Assembly (NCBI RefSeq): GCF_030272615.1
Contig: NC_081406.1
Coordinates: forward strand, 482,763,900 to 482,827,899
From: Cryptomeria japonica
Taxonomy: Eukaryota > Streptophyta > Pinopsida > Cupressales > Cupressaceae
Direction: 5' to 3'
DNA: 64,000 nucleotides
Position numbers and translations under genes: made by a program. The stretch's first letter is position 1; each line of letters starts with the position of its first letter. The notes beneath the pieces were generated by a model. The model did not search any database. It worked only from the letters and a program-made list of their open reading frames with translations, and was not told the origin of the DNA. Of the stretch, positions 22,480 through 34,401 are shown piece after piece.

Positions 22480-24405
22480 TTATAACCTGTTGGTTACAAT
22501 CTGAAAAAGGTCTGCCAATACCAGATTTAGGCTCTCATTGAACCGTTCACTATCCTTTAATGCGGCCTTTGTCCTCTGAATTGTACCAGTGAGGTGTTGC
22601 ATTTGTTGTTCCGGTGTTTTCTTTCCTTGAACTAGAGCCTCAGATATCTCTTTTCTCAAGGAGGCAAGGTAGTCCAATCTTGGACTAAGTTTCCATTTTA
22701 GATCTTTTGCCTTTCCTTTTATACTTCCCTTCTCTCTTTCCAATTTTAGAAGTTCCTCCTCAAAACCTGTTGTTTTCTGCTCAAAAACTGATAATGGTTA
22801 AGATGAATTAATGAAGTTGTCAGCTAATTTATTTATTTCTTCCTGTACCTTGTTGATCTTCTTATCTATATCTGCTGTCAAAAAGTTTGTTTTGCATGTA
22901 TCTCTGTACAAAGTTTTAAATTCTTTTAGTGTATTACATAGTGTCGGTAAAAGAGTGTCAAATTTTCTCATGCACTTCTTTATTTCCTCTTCAAAGAATT
23001 ATTGTTTTTCCTTCTCTAGTTTCTCTTTGAATGCTTCCTTATTTATTTGTTCAACTATCACAATGTTGTCAGTAATATACTTAGACAATGTGTCAAGTTG
23101 ATTCAAAGAACCTTTATTATCCACATTACATTTGGGTGCTATCATTTTCAAAATTAGGATTGTATCATCGATAGCTTTGTATGCTTGCTTGGATCCTTTT
23201 CTAATTGTTGCCTCAACCTTTTTAATATTTTTCTTGGATTGAATTTGCTTTTCAATAGTCTCATCACTGCCAAATACCTCTTCTTTAGGTTCCTTAGGTG
23301 CTTCTAAGAGGGATTTTGCATATGTTTCTATTATGTGGTCATCAGTTTCATACCCCATTTCAGTAACCCAGATGGTTCTTGGGATAACTGCCTCCATCCA
23401 AATTTCATCCTTCTTTATTACAAAATAGATTTCATCCTTACACTTGTCCACAATTGCTTGTGACAATGTAACTTTGGTCTTCATTTGGGCCTTCAATGCC
23501 TTAAAATACTCATTTATGTTCTTTTCTTTGTTCTCTCCCATGTTGTTCAGTAAATCTAACAACTGTTTTCCTACTGGTATATCAAAACCAAAATTTCTAA
23601 TACCAATACCAGGTACTTGTTTGGTTATGTGCAACATTAGACAAACAAGTAGGTTTCCAAATCTGAATGTTCCCTTTTTGTCTTTCTTTATCTTTCCCAA
23701 ATTGTCAATCAGTTCATCTTTGAGCCATTCACACACATCTATTCTTGCATTATCATTAATCATATCATAGGCACTTTTAATGCATAGGCTAGAGACTGAG
23801 TTTAACCTATTTGCATGTGTGGTTTTGTAGCCTAAGATCATACTGATGAATTTCACATTGATATCTGTTACATCATTTACCCTTAAAGATCACTTGTCAG
23901 ATGTTGCACCGATTAGGTTTATCACTACGTCATTTGAGACCTTCTTTGTTTTGTCAGGTCTGTTATCGGTGGAAGGTAACCCTGTCATAGCCTTTACTGC
24001 TTCTTTAGTGATTTTGTGAACTGAGTCCAACCAGAAGAATTCAACATGTACCCTGCTTAGTACTATCCTTATAACATCCTTGGGAAAATCAAAGATACTG
24101 AGAATTTTAGTGAAACCTAGGATTTCAACTATCTTGTGTTCAGGTTTGATATTTTTGGATTCATCAGAAATTACAGATTTATACATATTCTTAATTTCCT
24201 CATCACCTAATTCCTGTATATGACAATGTATATACATTCTAGGGTCTTCAGCAAAAACTACTCCCTTAGGAATTTTAGAAAATGCACCAATGTTATCATC
24301 TTTCTTGGCAATTTCAAGAACTAACTGGAATACGAGTCTATGGCATTTAATAACTTCAACAATAGTAGGGTTTGCAATGAATTCAGGAGTAGATGAAGAA
24401 GCCAT
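22480..24405 (-). pseudogene. Element A ORF2, unknown protein, middle part deleted
   Basis: The start is ATG at 24405 (MASSSTPEF), shared with B and C. The N-terminal domain runs through EDPRMYIHCHIQELGDEE, VTGLPSTDN-like and GNLLVCLMLHITKQVPGIG. After RKGSKQ the sequence jumps straight to AYKAIDD, a join that in B and D spans about 440 codons, so the Pro/Lys-rich middle is missing. The remaining C-terminal part is rich in Glu and Lys and probably coiled-coil. A frame change near 23880 and stops near 23000 and 22790 break it. The family is not recognised. No retroviral enzyme motif is present. Confidence 0.8.
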
Positions 24406-24549
24406 GGTTATAAATACCTTTATCTACCTTAAGGAATGATTGGTTGAAGAATTGCTTCACTTCTTTGCTTGTAATGCCTTCGCTCGGGAATTTTCACACT
24501 CTCGAAGATTTGAATGCTCAGTGAAATGAAAATGGAGCCAAAACACTTG

Positions 24550-24556
24550 TTTTATA
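24550..24556 (-). promoter_or_regulatory. TATA-like box upstream of element A ORF2
   Basis: The minus strand reads TATAAAA here, about 145 bp before the ORF2 ATG. It is followed by GTTTTGGCTCC, which is shared with B and D. The same position is TATA-like in all four copies. Confidence 0.6.
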
Positions 24557-24711
24557 ATATTAATTTCACCAACCACCACATTTAATGCTTGCCAGTTAAG
24601 TAATGAATTAACTTATCTACTGGTATAGAAGTAATTTCAACTTCTCACCATCAACCGAGGGAATAATAGCATGTTTCACATTTGGTTGCTAAACCCTCAG
24701 AGGAATTTTCT

Positions 24712-25848
24712 TCAATTAGATGAAGAGTCTCTTGTCAGTGGAGTGTTACTTTGTTCTATTGGTGGAGTGTTACTTTGTTCTACCGATGGAGGAGTATTCC
24801 TATCAACATTTAGATCTGAATTTTTGATCCATTGTTTTGAGAATTCTTGCTTTACCTCTTCAACCTTTTCTTTACCTTTCAAACTAGCACCATTATTACT
24901 TGTCGGTGATGCCTTACTTTTGTAGAATTTTGCAATATGTCCAATCTTGTTGCAAGCATAATAGGTCACATTGTTTTTCTGAATAGCTTTCCCATATCCT
25001 ATGCTAGTTTGTGTTCTACACTGATTAGATAAGTGTCCAAATTTTCCACAAACATAACATCTTACATTCATTTTGTAATTTTCTAAATTATGACGAGTTT
25101 TGTTGCATTTGGAGCATTGACTAGTGGCTGTATTAGTGCTCTGATAATTTCTAGATCTACATTGATTTTCTCTATGACCATACTTATTACTGTTAAAGCA
25201 TTTGCCATTAAATTTATAAGCAGTAGGTTGTCTTACTGGTTTGCTATGATCGTGTGTGTTTGCAGTACTAGAGCTTTCACTAGCTTCAAAGCCAAGGCCA
25301 TTAGTGTCACCATTTGGTTTTTGATTTTTCAGCAAGTCACCAAGTTCTTCTGAGCTTTTCTTGAATTTTTCCTTGTGCTGATTTGTAGTAGCCAATTCTC
25401 TTTCCAAGATTTCTTTCTATCTCATAAGTTCATTTAAGTTATTTTGTGCATGCACCAGATCTGTCTTCAACATATCATTTCCATAACTAAGTCTTGTGTT
25501 TTCATTTGTAGCATAATTCAATCTTCTACTCAAGTCTTCTTCATTCTTCTTTCTATCTTCAATTTATTTACAAAATCTCATAGTCATATCCTGCATCTCA
25601 TTCTTTGTTGTCATGTTTTCTTGTTTTAGTTTATTCATCAGATCACTAAGAGTTTCCTTTTCATCATTCTCATTTTGCATCTTTTCACAAAGTTCTCTTC
25701 TCTTGTTTCTTGCAATGGTAAGATTTTCTTGAAGTGCTTGAATAATATCCTGTGCAGCCTTTAGATCATCTTCAAGTTTGATATTTTTCAACTTTTCTGT
25801 ATCATAGTCTGAGAGAGCTGCTTCTAATTGCTTCATCAAGTTTTCCAT
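24712..25848 (-). pseudogene. Element A ORF1: coiled-coil, CCHC zinc-knuckle Gag-like protein
   Basis: ATG at 25848 opens MENLMKQLEAAL. About 200 residues of Glu/Lys/Leu-rich coiled coil follow, then four knuckles. In this copy three are damaged: CFNSNKYGHRENQC, CSKCNKTRHNLENY and YYACNKIGHIAKFY have lost zinc ligands; only CYVCGKFGHLSNQC is intact. A stop follows MTMRFCK (25564) and another lies before KEILERE. The end is DSSSN at 24712. There is no capsid domain like that of the Copia gag. Confidence 0.85.
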
Positions 25849-25905
25849 CTCTACTAGTGTCAAGATCTTCCTCAAGATGTTAGGCTTATGAAAATAGAGG
25901 ACCAG

Positions 25906-25917
25906 GCTCTGATACCA
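25906..25917 (-). promoter_or_regulatory. Element A primer-binding site
   Basis: The minus strand reads TGGTATCAGAGC two bases inside the right LTR, matching the 3' end of plant initiator tRNA-Met, the usual Copia primer. Confidence 0.92.
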
Positions 25918-25919
25918 AT

Positions 25920-26707
25920 TGTTAGTATTCACAAAGATACTGAGAGGGGGGGTGAATCAGTATCTAACCGGTTATATAATTTTCTTAACTTAAAATATGT
26001 AAAGCATATCAATACTGTATACCGGTAAACAAAAAGTAATGCAATAAATAGAGATAACAACAACCACATGAAAAGCACACCATAACACAATAGTTTAAGG
26101 AGGAAATCCAGTGTGGGAAAAACCTCAATGGGATTTGTGACCCACAATATTCGCTTACTGGCCAATAAGAGAATATTACTGCTACAATAGGGGCCTGCAC
26201 ATGCAGGAAGGGCAAGTTCCTAGAGCTTAATGCTCAATTACAAAATGGGAAATCTCACTGACTTACAAAATGGATTATGCAATTCCAATGTCTTGTACTA
26301 CTTCAAAATAGCATCTACTATGCCAGATCCAGTACCGGTTTTAGCTCTACTTCATACATAAACCCTTAACCTATAATTCGCATATTAGCTCTGCCTTATT
26401 TCGCCTATCTTCTTGCTTACAAAATGTTCTATAATGATCTCATACATATATGAGTCATTTTACAACTTGCCAAGTCGGTTTACAATGATTTTACAATTAA
26501 TTCCAAAATATATTATAAACAAAATTCCTATCGGCCTGGGTGCCGATATAATTCCTTTTACTACCGGTGTTCTATGTGCTAATGTAGAGTCTGTTGTTGT
26601 TGGTGCCAATATATTGTCTTGTTGGTATCATATGATTGCAAGGTTGCCATCAATGACAAAACCTTCAATCACCTACAATATCCCATTGGAGTGTGCATTT
26701 GCCAACA
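25920..26707 (-). repeat. Element A right LTR (5' LTR), 788 bp
   Basis: It starts TGTTAGTATTCAC and ends GCCAACA. The inverted repeat GATACTGA...TCAGTATC (25936-25964) is perfect here. TAGGT follows at 26708-26712. Confidence 0.93.
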
Positions 26708-26712
26708 TAGGT

Positions 26713-27499
26713 ACACTTCTAGCAAATAAGGCTTCAAGTTTCTCAAATTCTTCGTCCTCTTTCCTGATATCTTCCAATTCTTTTGCATATAGGGTTTTCC
26801 AATCACTTTTGTCGGTAGATGATGATGAATGAAAAGCAAGTTCTGACTTTGTAGCTCCAGAGAGTCCAAATTATTCAAGCTCAAAAGCAAATAATTTCCC
26901 AATCAGAATGTCTGTGTTAACTTAAGTTTTTGTCATTGTTCTCAATTCATTGATTGCAGTTGCCTTCATCTTGTAAGCCGGTGGTAGGGTTCTCAAGAAT
27001 TTAAAAACTATTCATCTTCACTTAGAGATCCTCCACAACATTTAATTCCCATGACAATCTCATTTACTCTTTTCATAAATGTAGCAATTCTTTCATTATC
27101 TTGCATCTTCAAGTTCTCATATCTTACGCGGTAACCATCAAGTTTAGCAATTTTGATAGTAGGGTGACCTTCATTCAAAGTTTGCAATTTATCCCACATA
27201 ACCTTTGCACATGATTTATTAGTCAATCCCATGATTTATTGATCAGTAAGTGCACACAAGAGGGCTTCTCTAGCTCTGCAATCATTTTCAATATTCTTGT
27301 CCAAGTCTGCAAGAGTGAGATTTCTAAATGCCGAATCATAAGGTGTATATCTTTTCTTAGTGATCTCCCAAATATCCTTGCCAAGACATCTAAGATGAGT
27401 CTCCATTCGGATTTTCTATATCCCATAATTTGTTCCATCAAGCTTAGCTATTTCTCTTCTGAAAATAGTTATCGGTGGATTTGAAGTATTAGTTTCCAT
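26713..27499 (-). pseudogene. Copia-1 gag, N-terminal part
   Basis: Capsid part of a Copia Gag. ATG at 27499 is followed by KLDGTNYGI and KIRMETHLRCLGKDIWE, then WDKLQTLNEGHPTIKIAKL and GIKCCGGSLSEDE, all matching the Copia-2 gag. Stops occur after NYGI, at TDQ and after EDE. Element A cuts the gene; the zinc knuckle lies on the other side at about 21400. Confidence 0.88.
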
Positions 27500-27543
27500 A
27501 GGATCTACCTTAAGTGATTAAGCTTCTATAAAAGAGGACCAAA

Positions 27544-27555
27544 GCTCTGATACCA
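27544..27555 (-). promoter_or_regulatory. Copia-1 primer-binding site
   Basis: TGGTATCAGAGC on the minus strand, two bases from the 5' LTR. It matches initiator tRNA-Met. Confidence 0.92.
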
Positions 27556-27557
27556 AT

Positions 27558-28811
27558 TGTTAGGATAACTGGTGGACAACTGAGAGGGAGGGGTGAATCA
27601 GTTGTCAACAAATTATATTAATCAAACCACTTTATAACCTTTAACCGGAGCACATAAACATTGAATACTGGAATAGTAGAAACAGATATTGGTAAGCAAT
27701 AAAACTTAAGACTGAAACAGAGAATTAACACAATGCAAACATACCACATAACACCATGATTTGTAATGGAAAACCCAGTAAAGGGGAAAACCACAGTGGG
27801 AAGCCTACCCATAGTTAAATAATACTTTTACAAAAAGTATGTGATACAATAAGGGGCCTACACATGCAGGAAGGCACACTGCCTAGAGCGTACTGCTCAT
27901 TACAAATGAGTCTCACTAACTACAGAGAGGTTATAACCACCTCAATAAAATTGGACAACAATCCAGAAGAATGAACTGCCAGAGATAGCATCTACCATGC
28001 CTGATTACAGTCTCGGTTGAGCTCAATACCAGAGGCCTTTGACCTCTTACATAAACCCAATTCGATCACCTATTAACAACCACATCTCCTTCTCATATGA
28101 TATTTCATTCCATGACCACGAACATTACTTCCATTTCCATGATCTATAATGAGATCTTACATCAATTTATACAAACCCTAAGGGCTAAACCAATTAGGCC
28201 GACCACCTAAAAGATATTACAATAAGATCATTACATATATCCACATTACAATGATATGCCATGTCAGCTTTAGACCAAAACAACATTAAGCAATCCATAA
28301 ATAATTTTGGTAACCTGTAGAGAACACGTAACATGATACCGGTCCATAACCTAGATAGGTACTGAACCTAATATGGGTCCACCATGCCAAAGCGATGTCT
28401 CCAATTATTTGAGGCACAAACAAATATCACCTTCTGCATCCTTAATTCCATCTAGAATCCGCACCAACACCACTTGTGCATCCTGTCAAAGATTCTCAGT
28501 AAAAATTTTTCCAGTAAAACCTTAATCCCTTACCGGTATAGGCTTACTAGAGTGTATGATAGCATCCGATCACCAAGTCAATACGAAGTGACCAAAACAT
28601 ACTCTAGAAACATGCAATACATCAAACCAAAAATATTCCACTGATCCAAACATGTCAGTAGTATCCAACTGATAGTCGCTTATGTTAGTAACACAAGTTC
28701 TTCTACCAATAACCAAAACCTGTCTGTCGGTAACCAACCATAATAGCTAGTGTTGACATCAATGACAAAACATCAATGCAACACATAATCAGTTCCTTCA
28801 TATTGCCAACA
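27558..28811 (-). repeat. Copia-1 5' LTR, 1,254 bp
   Basis: It starts TGTTAGGATAACTGG and ends TTGCCAACA. The hairpin GACAACTGA...TCAGTTGTC lies at 27575-27606. Blocks such as GGGGAAAACCACAGTGGGA and ACATGCAGGAAGGC are shared with the LTRs of Copia-2 and A-D. The partner LTR is missing. Confidence 0.88.
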
Positions 28812-28879
28812 ATGGTTTCTACATGATTTATGAAGGATGTTTATGAATGAATTCCATTAACACTATAAAAATGCAATTT

Positions 28880-28965
28880 ACACCATATAGATGAAACTTA
28901 AAACTATATGGATGCAACTTAAAACCATATGGATGCAACTTTAAAATTATATGGATGCAACTTTT
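28880..28965. repeat. 21-bp repeat, four copies (ATATGGATGCAACTT)
   Basis: ACCATATGGATGCAACTTAAA and close variants are repeated four times at 21-22-bp spacing. Confidence 0.85.
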
Positions 28966-29879
28966 GTTTTTGTATGATAATGCTAGAATATTCTTTTAAC
29001 TCAGCTGTACCTTGAAGAAATGTTAGTAAGATGAAAGAAATAAGAGATTGGTGAAAGAATAATGTAAGATGATAGAAAATGATTTAGAAAGAGATGAGAA
29101 ATCAGCAAACTATCAATAAACAAATGAGATGAGAATGACAATGATTGATTCACGAACCTGTGTCATTTTCATTACTGAGCCTTATTATTGAGAAAGGGAT
29201 CTTAGCACATCATGGTATAAGTAACCAAGATGTAAAGATATCTCATTGAAGAAACAAACATGTAGCAAACAAGGAGTGAAACCCTCCATTCTCGAAAATA
29301 CACTAGGGGTCGAGGTATGTATGGCATTCACAAGCTGAATGCTCCTATCACAGACACCCACTAGAGAAATTTCCCTATAACTTCATTGGTTCACACCAAA
29401 AACAACAAACAAAGAAAAATACAATGCCCATCATGGCTCCTCTAGTCACTTGTGGACATCCTTGAGTAGCATACGAACATGATCTAATGCCAAATGATAA
29501 AAGATAAAGACTGGTCCGAACAAAATTTAGCAGCTATACCGATCTTGTGCCTTCGTTCTCATTTGCTTTTTGTGATAGTTGATAATGTCTGATCTCAGAA
29601 AGTTGCCAACCCCGTTTAAGACTGACCTGTCTGATTCCAAGTGTATCCTCTTTTGTTTAAGACAAGATAATGATCACTTGATATGGATATGATAGATTGA
29701 TAAGATAGTTTGATCAGTTGATTGCAAATGTTTGACTGGATAGTCATACCCTTTGTTAACTTCATGCAAAGTGGTTGATCGATATCTGATAGGGTGTTTG
29801 ATTCTTGTGAGACATTTTATTTCAAGTTTTTTGATTGATTTTCGATTTTTTTTGGATTTTGTGGATCGATTTTTTATTT

Positions 29880-30030
29880 TTTTTCGATTTTTGTGGATTG
29901 ATATTTGAATAGTTTTGGTTGATTTTTGTGGATTGATATCTGAATGTTTTTGGTTGATTTTTGTGGATTGATAGTTGAATGTTTTTGGATTTTTTGTGTA
30001 TTGATATTTGAATGTTTTTGGATTTTTGTG
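29880..30030. repeat. 35-bp tandem repeat, about four copies
   Basis: The anchor TTGATATTTGAAT or a variant occurs at 29898, 29933, 29968 and 30001, each followed by GTTTTTGG and TTTTTGTG. Spacing is 35, 35 and 33 bp. The surroundings are T-rich. Confidence 0.88.
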
Positions 30031-30996
30031 TTTTCCCAATGTTTTTGGACTTTTTATGATTTTTAGGATTTTTTCAAAAAAATTTACAATTTTTTAGTAT
30101 TTTTTCATGATTTTTTATGATTTTTTCAGTTATGCCCCCAGTGTGTAGACCTCTATGACATGATGATCTGCAAAATGCATGTGGAGACATTGAATTTTTG
30201 ACATGACCTATGTTAATGCAATATGCATTTCCTATTCGAACAAGGATGATTGTGTTTGCTTAACATTTGGTAATACACCAAGTGAATTGGAGGTACAAAA
30301 CATTTAATAGATAAGCAGTCAACCGATCCTTGAGGTCTCTTGGAACATCCAAATTAACACACTTAGTGACTTGGATTTACAAATGGAGATGTGGAAAACT
30401 TCCCCATTGGTTCTTGAAACTTTGATCTTCTTTTGCCCATGTATGTGCAAATGAGTTAATTCCTGCTCTTGTGTTCACTAAAGATCCTTAGCATCCTATA
30501 TGACTAGCTACATGGATTATTCTAACTTCAAAAGTATCCCGAATAGAGCCTCGTTGCCAGCAAGATTTTAGAGATCCGATGAGGTTATAGACGATAATTT
30601 CTCAAACATTGCTCCATTGCCAGTAGGCATTCATAGCCTTGATGGAGTTACTCGCATGTTCCCATAGTCAAGCTTTTTGTCACACTTTGTATGCGTGATA
30701 TTTCAATTATATATCATTTCTCTTTTGACTTGAGATGAATATTTGGCATAGCACTTTTTCTTATGTTTTTTTTAATTTTCTTGCCTTGACTTGTAAGTAA
30801 TGAAACCTACTTGGGTGTGACAATTACAACGTCACCGAAGTAGACTTTTAGATTTTTCACTAGTCATATGATCAAATAGGTGTCTCGAATGAATTAGAGA
30901 TTTTGTTAATGTGTTTGAGATATAGCAATTGATAGATTTTGGGTTAACAAGTCTCAAATAGTGAAATCACTACCCAACAATAAGTAAAGTGTCATT

Positions 30997-31154
30997 TGTT
31001 AGGATTCCCATAGATACTGAGAGGGGGGGGTGAATCAGTATCTAACCGGTTTGATGATTTTCTTAACTTAAAACATGTAAAGAATATCAATACTGTATAC
31101 AGGTAAACAAGAAATGATGCAATAAGCAGAGATAACAACAACCACATGAAAAAC
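30997..31154 (-). repeat. Element B left LTR, first piece
   Basis: It starts TGTTAGGATTCCC and is cut after CATGAAAAAC by Copia-2. The hairpin GATACTGA...TCAGTATC is perfect. The sequence resumes at 37837 as ACACCATAAC, exactly as in the uncut right LTR. Confidence 0.93.
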
Positions 31155-32215
31155 TGTTAGGTCCCGGAGACAACTGAGAGGGGGGGTGAATCAATTGTCA
31201 ACAAATTTCAACCCAAAAACAACTTAACCAACTTAATTCTTAATACCGGTAAACCAGTTAAGTATGTCAGTAGACAGTGTTAACAGTTAATTGCTATACT
31301 GGTAAAGATTAATGCATGAAACATAAACATAAAGTCATCCACAACACATAACACCAATATTTGTACATGAAAACCCTATAAGGGGAAAAACCACGGTGGG
31401 AAACCTTACCCACAATCAGATGATACTACTGCAGATAGTAAGTCTACACAAATGGGGTTTGTACATGCAGAAAGGCCAACAGCCTAGAGCTCACTGCTCA
31501 ATCACAAAAAGGGAGTCACACTGACTACAGTTGGATGGTTAAATCCAATAAGAATGTACTGCACAAAATAGCATCTTCACATGCTGGATTCAGTACTGGT
31601 GTAATGCTGATATGCTTCCACAAAAACCTAGCTTCACCTTCAAATGATGTCTTCATGTATAGCTCTTCTTAATCTCGCATATACCTTCTCACAATTATTT
31701 TTTCACATTCCACATTCCATCATACAAATAAGATCTTACATTTATACCATAACCTAAGACCAATTTTAGTAGGTTGGCTCTATAAGATATTACAATAAAA
31801 ACATTTTACAAACAATATAATGTCTGATGCAATAATTGATTAAAGATGTTGGCTTAGTGCATTTACAACAATAATAAATAATCTCCATAGTGTGCCATAT
31901 TGATCTGGAAAAGATAAACCTATCGGTGTAACCCTAGGTAACCCTGGACCTATTTGTTGGTAAAAGCAAATATGCAAATATGAATATACCAATAATCAAT
32001 TCTCCAAAACAAAGTGTCCACACAATGTCTTCGACATTACCAAGTGTCTTCCATATCATTCCAAGCGCCAGTGATAATTATATCCTACCGGTGAACCATA
32101 TACCAGTAATTGTGCAATAGTTACTTGCTTGCCGGTGAATGTTGTTGGATCTCCAAAGTGCTAGTGTTTTAGTAGGTGTTGACATCAATGACAAAACCAT
32201 ACCCAAATACCAACA
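31155..32215 (-). repeat. Copia-2 left LTR (3' LTR), 1,061 bp
   Basis: It starts TGTTAGGTCCCGG and ends ATACCAACA. The hairpin GACAACTGA...TCAATTGTC (31169-31199) has one mismatch. A purine tract lies just inside (32216-32227, minus AAAGGGGGAGAT). Confidence 0.93.
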
Positions 32216-32227
32216 ATCTCCCCCTTT
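32216..32227 (-). promoter_or_regulatory. Copia-2 polypurine tract
   Basis: AAAGGGGGAGAT on the minus strand abuts the 3' LTR. It is identical to the tract of element A. Confidence 0.85.
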
Positions 32228-32550
32228 GGTATTGATGGCAACACAAGATGGAAAAGACATCAAAGTGCCAAAATAGAAATGCCAAATACCAAAAACCAAC
32301 AATCTCTCCCCTTAGAGCAACATGTGTTATCCAAAGTTTTTCTATACCAATCTCTCCTTAAAAGGATAATGTGTTTTTCCATAGATATCTCTCCCCCTTT
32401 GACATCAAATGCCAAACTTATAATAATAAAACCAAAATACCAATCAATTCAATATACCAACTACTCCCCCTGAGAAGTAGCTTCCTCATCAAAGACTGGA
32501 GTAAAAGATTTGTCTATTAATTCTGCCGGTTGATGAAAATCATTAACTAT
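32228..32550 (-). other. Copia-2 3' untranslated region
   Basis: Between the pol stop and the purine tract. No gene. It contains further CTCCCC runs (near 32390 and 32465), on the minus strand purine tracts like the one at the LTR. Confidence 0.6.
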
Positions 32551-34401
32551 CTAAGTCTCTACTGGTGGTGGTATGACTCCAAGCTGAACTCTGAGATATT
32601 CAAAAGTCTCCTTAGGCAAAGGTTTTGTGAAAATATCTGCAAGGTGTTCTTTAGTATTCACATAAACCAGTTTTATCTCCTTTTCTTCAACTTTTTCCCT
32701 TAGAAAAATCAGTTTGATAGAAACATGTTTTGTTTTAGAATGTAATACCAGATTCTTAGATATATCAATTGTTGCAGTTTTATCACAATATATAGTAATA
32801 GGTTCCTTGCATTTTACCTTTATGTCTTTCAACATTTACTTAAGCCATAGTACCTATGTACAGTTAGTTGTTGCTGCAATATATTTTGATTTAGCTGTTG
32901 ATAAAGATGTACAACTCTATTTCTTACTCAACCAAGAAACTAATCTCTTTCTAAGAAAGAATGCTCCACCGGTGGTGCTTTTTCTATCATCCACATCTCC
33001 TACCCAATTTGCATCTGTGTATGCACATAGATCAAAATTTTCATCTCTAGGATACCATAATCCAAGATTTGTTGTGCCTTGTAAGTACCAGAAAATTCTT
33101 TTTACTGTTGATTCATGATTTTCTATAGGATTACATTGAAATCTAGAAACAATACATAATGCATTCATAATATCAGGTCTAGTTTGTGTCAAATATAGTA
33201 AACCTCCTATCATAGATTTGTATCTAGTTGGATTAATAGGTGTAGATTCATCCCTTTGAGATAATTTGTCATTTGTAGTCATAGGTGTGCTTACCGGTTT
33301 AGAGTTCTCCATCCCAAATTTCTTTAGTAACTCTTTCAAGTACTTGGATTGACTCTAAAATATACATTTGTCAGTCTATGAAATTTGCAATCCTAAAAAG
33401 AATTTTATTTCTCCAATCATAAACATTTCAAATTCTTGCTGCATTTAAATAGAAAATTCTTTACATAATCCATCTTCTCCTCCAAAGATTATATCATCAA
33501 CAAATACTTCTATAATCAATATATCATCATTAGTTATTTTGTAATATTAATTGTTGTCAGCATTTCCTTTAGTAAAACCAATCTTTAAAAGATACTTATC
33601 CAACCTTGCATACCAAGCTCTTAGGGCTTGTTTCAGTCCATACAGAGATTTTCTTAACCCACAAACCATATCATTGTCATCTGTCAAAGAAAATCCATCA
33701 GGTTGTTCAATATAGACTTCCTCTTCAAGATCTCCATTCAAGAATGCACATTTAATATTTATTTGATAAACTTTGTAGTTCTTGTGAGTTACAAAAGCCA
33801 AGAATAATCTGACTACCTCAATTCTAGCTACTGGTGCAAAGGTTTCATTGTAATCAACTTCATCTTTCTCAGAATATCCCTTACACACTAGGCTTTCTTT
33901 ATTTCTGACAACCTTACCATCTTCATTAAGTTTGTTTCTAAATATCCATTTGGTTCCAATTACATTTTTATCTCTAGGTCAGGGAAATAATGTCCACGTA
34001 TTATTTTTCTCAATTTGTTCTAATTCTTCTTCCATAGCTTTAATCCAAAATTTATCTTCACATACCTCATTAACAGATGATGGTTCAATTTGAGAAATAA
34101 GACATACCTCTTCATTTGCCAATCTTCCTCCTATCATAACTCCTTCAAATTTATTTCCAATTATTTGATCTTCAAAATGATACAATTTTACATACCGAGG
34201 TGTCTTAGTTTGTTGTTGTTCTTCAATTACTGTGGAATCCTCTGATGGTACGGGGGTAACTAGATCTTCATTCTGTACCGGTGGATTTAGAGTAGGTTCA
34301 TTTGTCAAAATTTCTATTTCTAGTTCAAAGTCTATATACCTTGAAGTTCCTCTGAATTGTTCATCAATCTTTACATTTGTACTCTCAACAATTTTCTGCA
34401 A
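32551..34401 (-). pseudogene. Copia-2 integrase tail, reverse transcriptase and RNase H
   Basis: One frame is kept through the block, with stops. In order: QKIVESTNVKIDEQF linker, EELEQIEKNNTWTL, NVIGTKWIFRNKLNEDGKVV, NETFAPVARIEVVRLFLAF, CAFLNGDLEEEVYIEQPDGF, the catalytic FVDDI (about 33490), MIGGLLYLTQTRPDIM, AYTDANWVGDVDDRKST of RNase H, SKTKH and a conserved LADIFTKPLP end. Stops include one after TLFP and one after GNADNN. The RT catalytic Asp pair survives; this is the best preserved RT in the window. Confidence 0.9.

Larger units (their letters stand above)
21466..26707 (-). mobile_element. Element A: non-autonomous LTR element, internally deleted
   Basis: A complete insertion into Copia-1, 5,242 bp, flanked by TAGGT at 21461-21465 and 26708-26712. 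LTRs lie at 21466-22248 and 25920-26707; both begin TGTTAG and end CCAACA. In element orientation (minus) it has a primer site, ORF1 (25848-24712), a spacer with a TATA-like box, ORF2 (24405-22480) and a purine tract. No protease, integrase or RT is present. It is about 1.3 kb shorter than B and D because the middle of ORF2 is deleted. Confidence 0.92.
18011..28811 (-). mobile_element. Copia-1: Ty1/Copia retrotransposon, 3' end missing, interrupted by element A
   Basis: The minus-strand order is 5' LTR (27558-28811), primer site, gag, protease, integrase, reverse transcriptase, RNase H. This is the Copia order, with integrase before RT. It breaks off inside RNase H at about 18010, so the 3' LTR and the target duplication are lost. 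Element A (21466-26707) is inserted between gag and the zinc knuckle. Copia-1 also carries a 304-bp tandem duplication and a deletion in RT. It is clearly dead. Its LTR shares the terminal TGTTAG...CCAACA and the hairpin design with Copia-2 and with A-D. Confidence 0.9.
28812..30996. other. Untranslated DNA of the second Tat-like element, left of element B
   Basis: No gene. Position (before B, whose right flank leads into Tat-like pol) and T-rich repeats suggest 3' untranslated and LTR sequence of that element. The LTR limits were not found. Two short tandem arrays are listed separately. Confidence 0.45.

Noticed and set aside
24712-25407. Host zinc-knuckle RNA-binding protein (CNBP-like)
   Set aside because: It lies between LTRs with a target duplication and is repeated in four elements, so it is an element gene.
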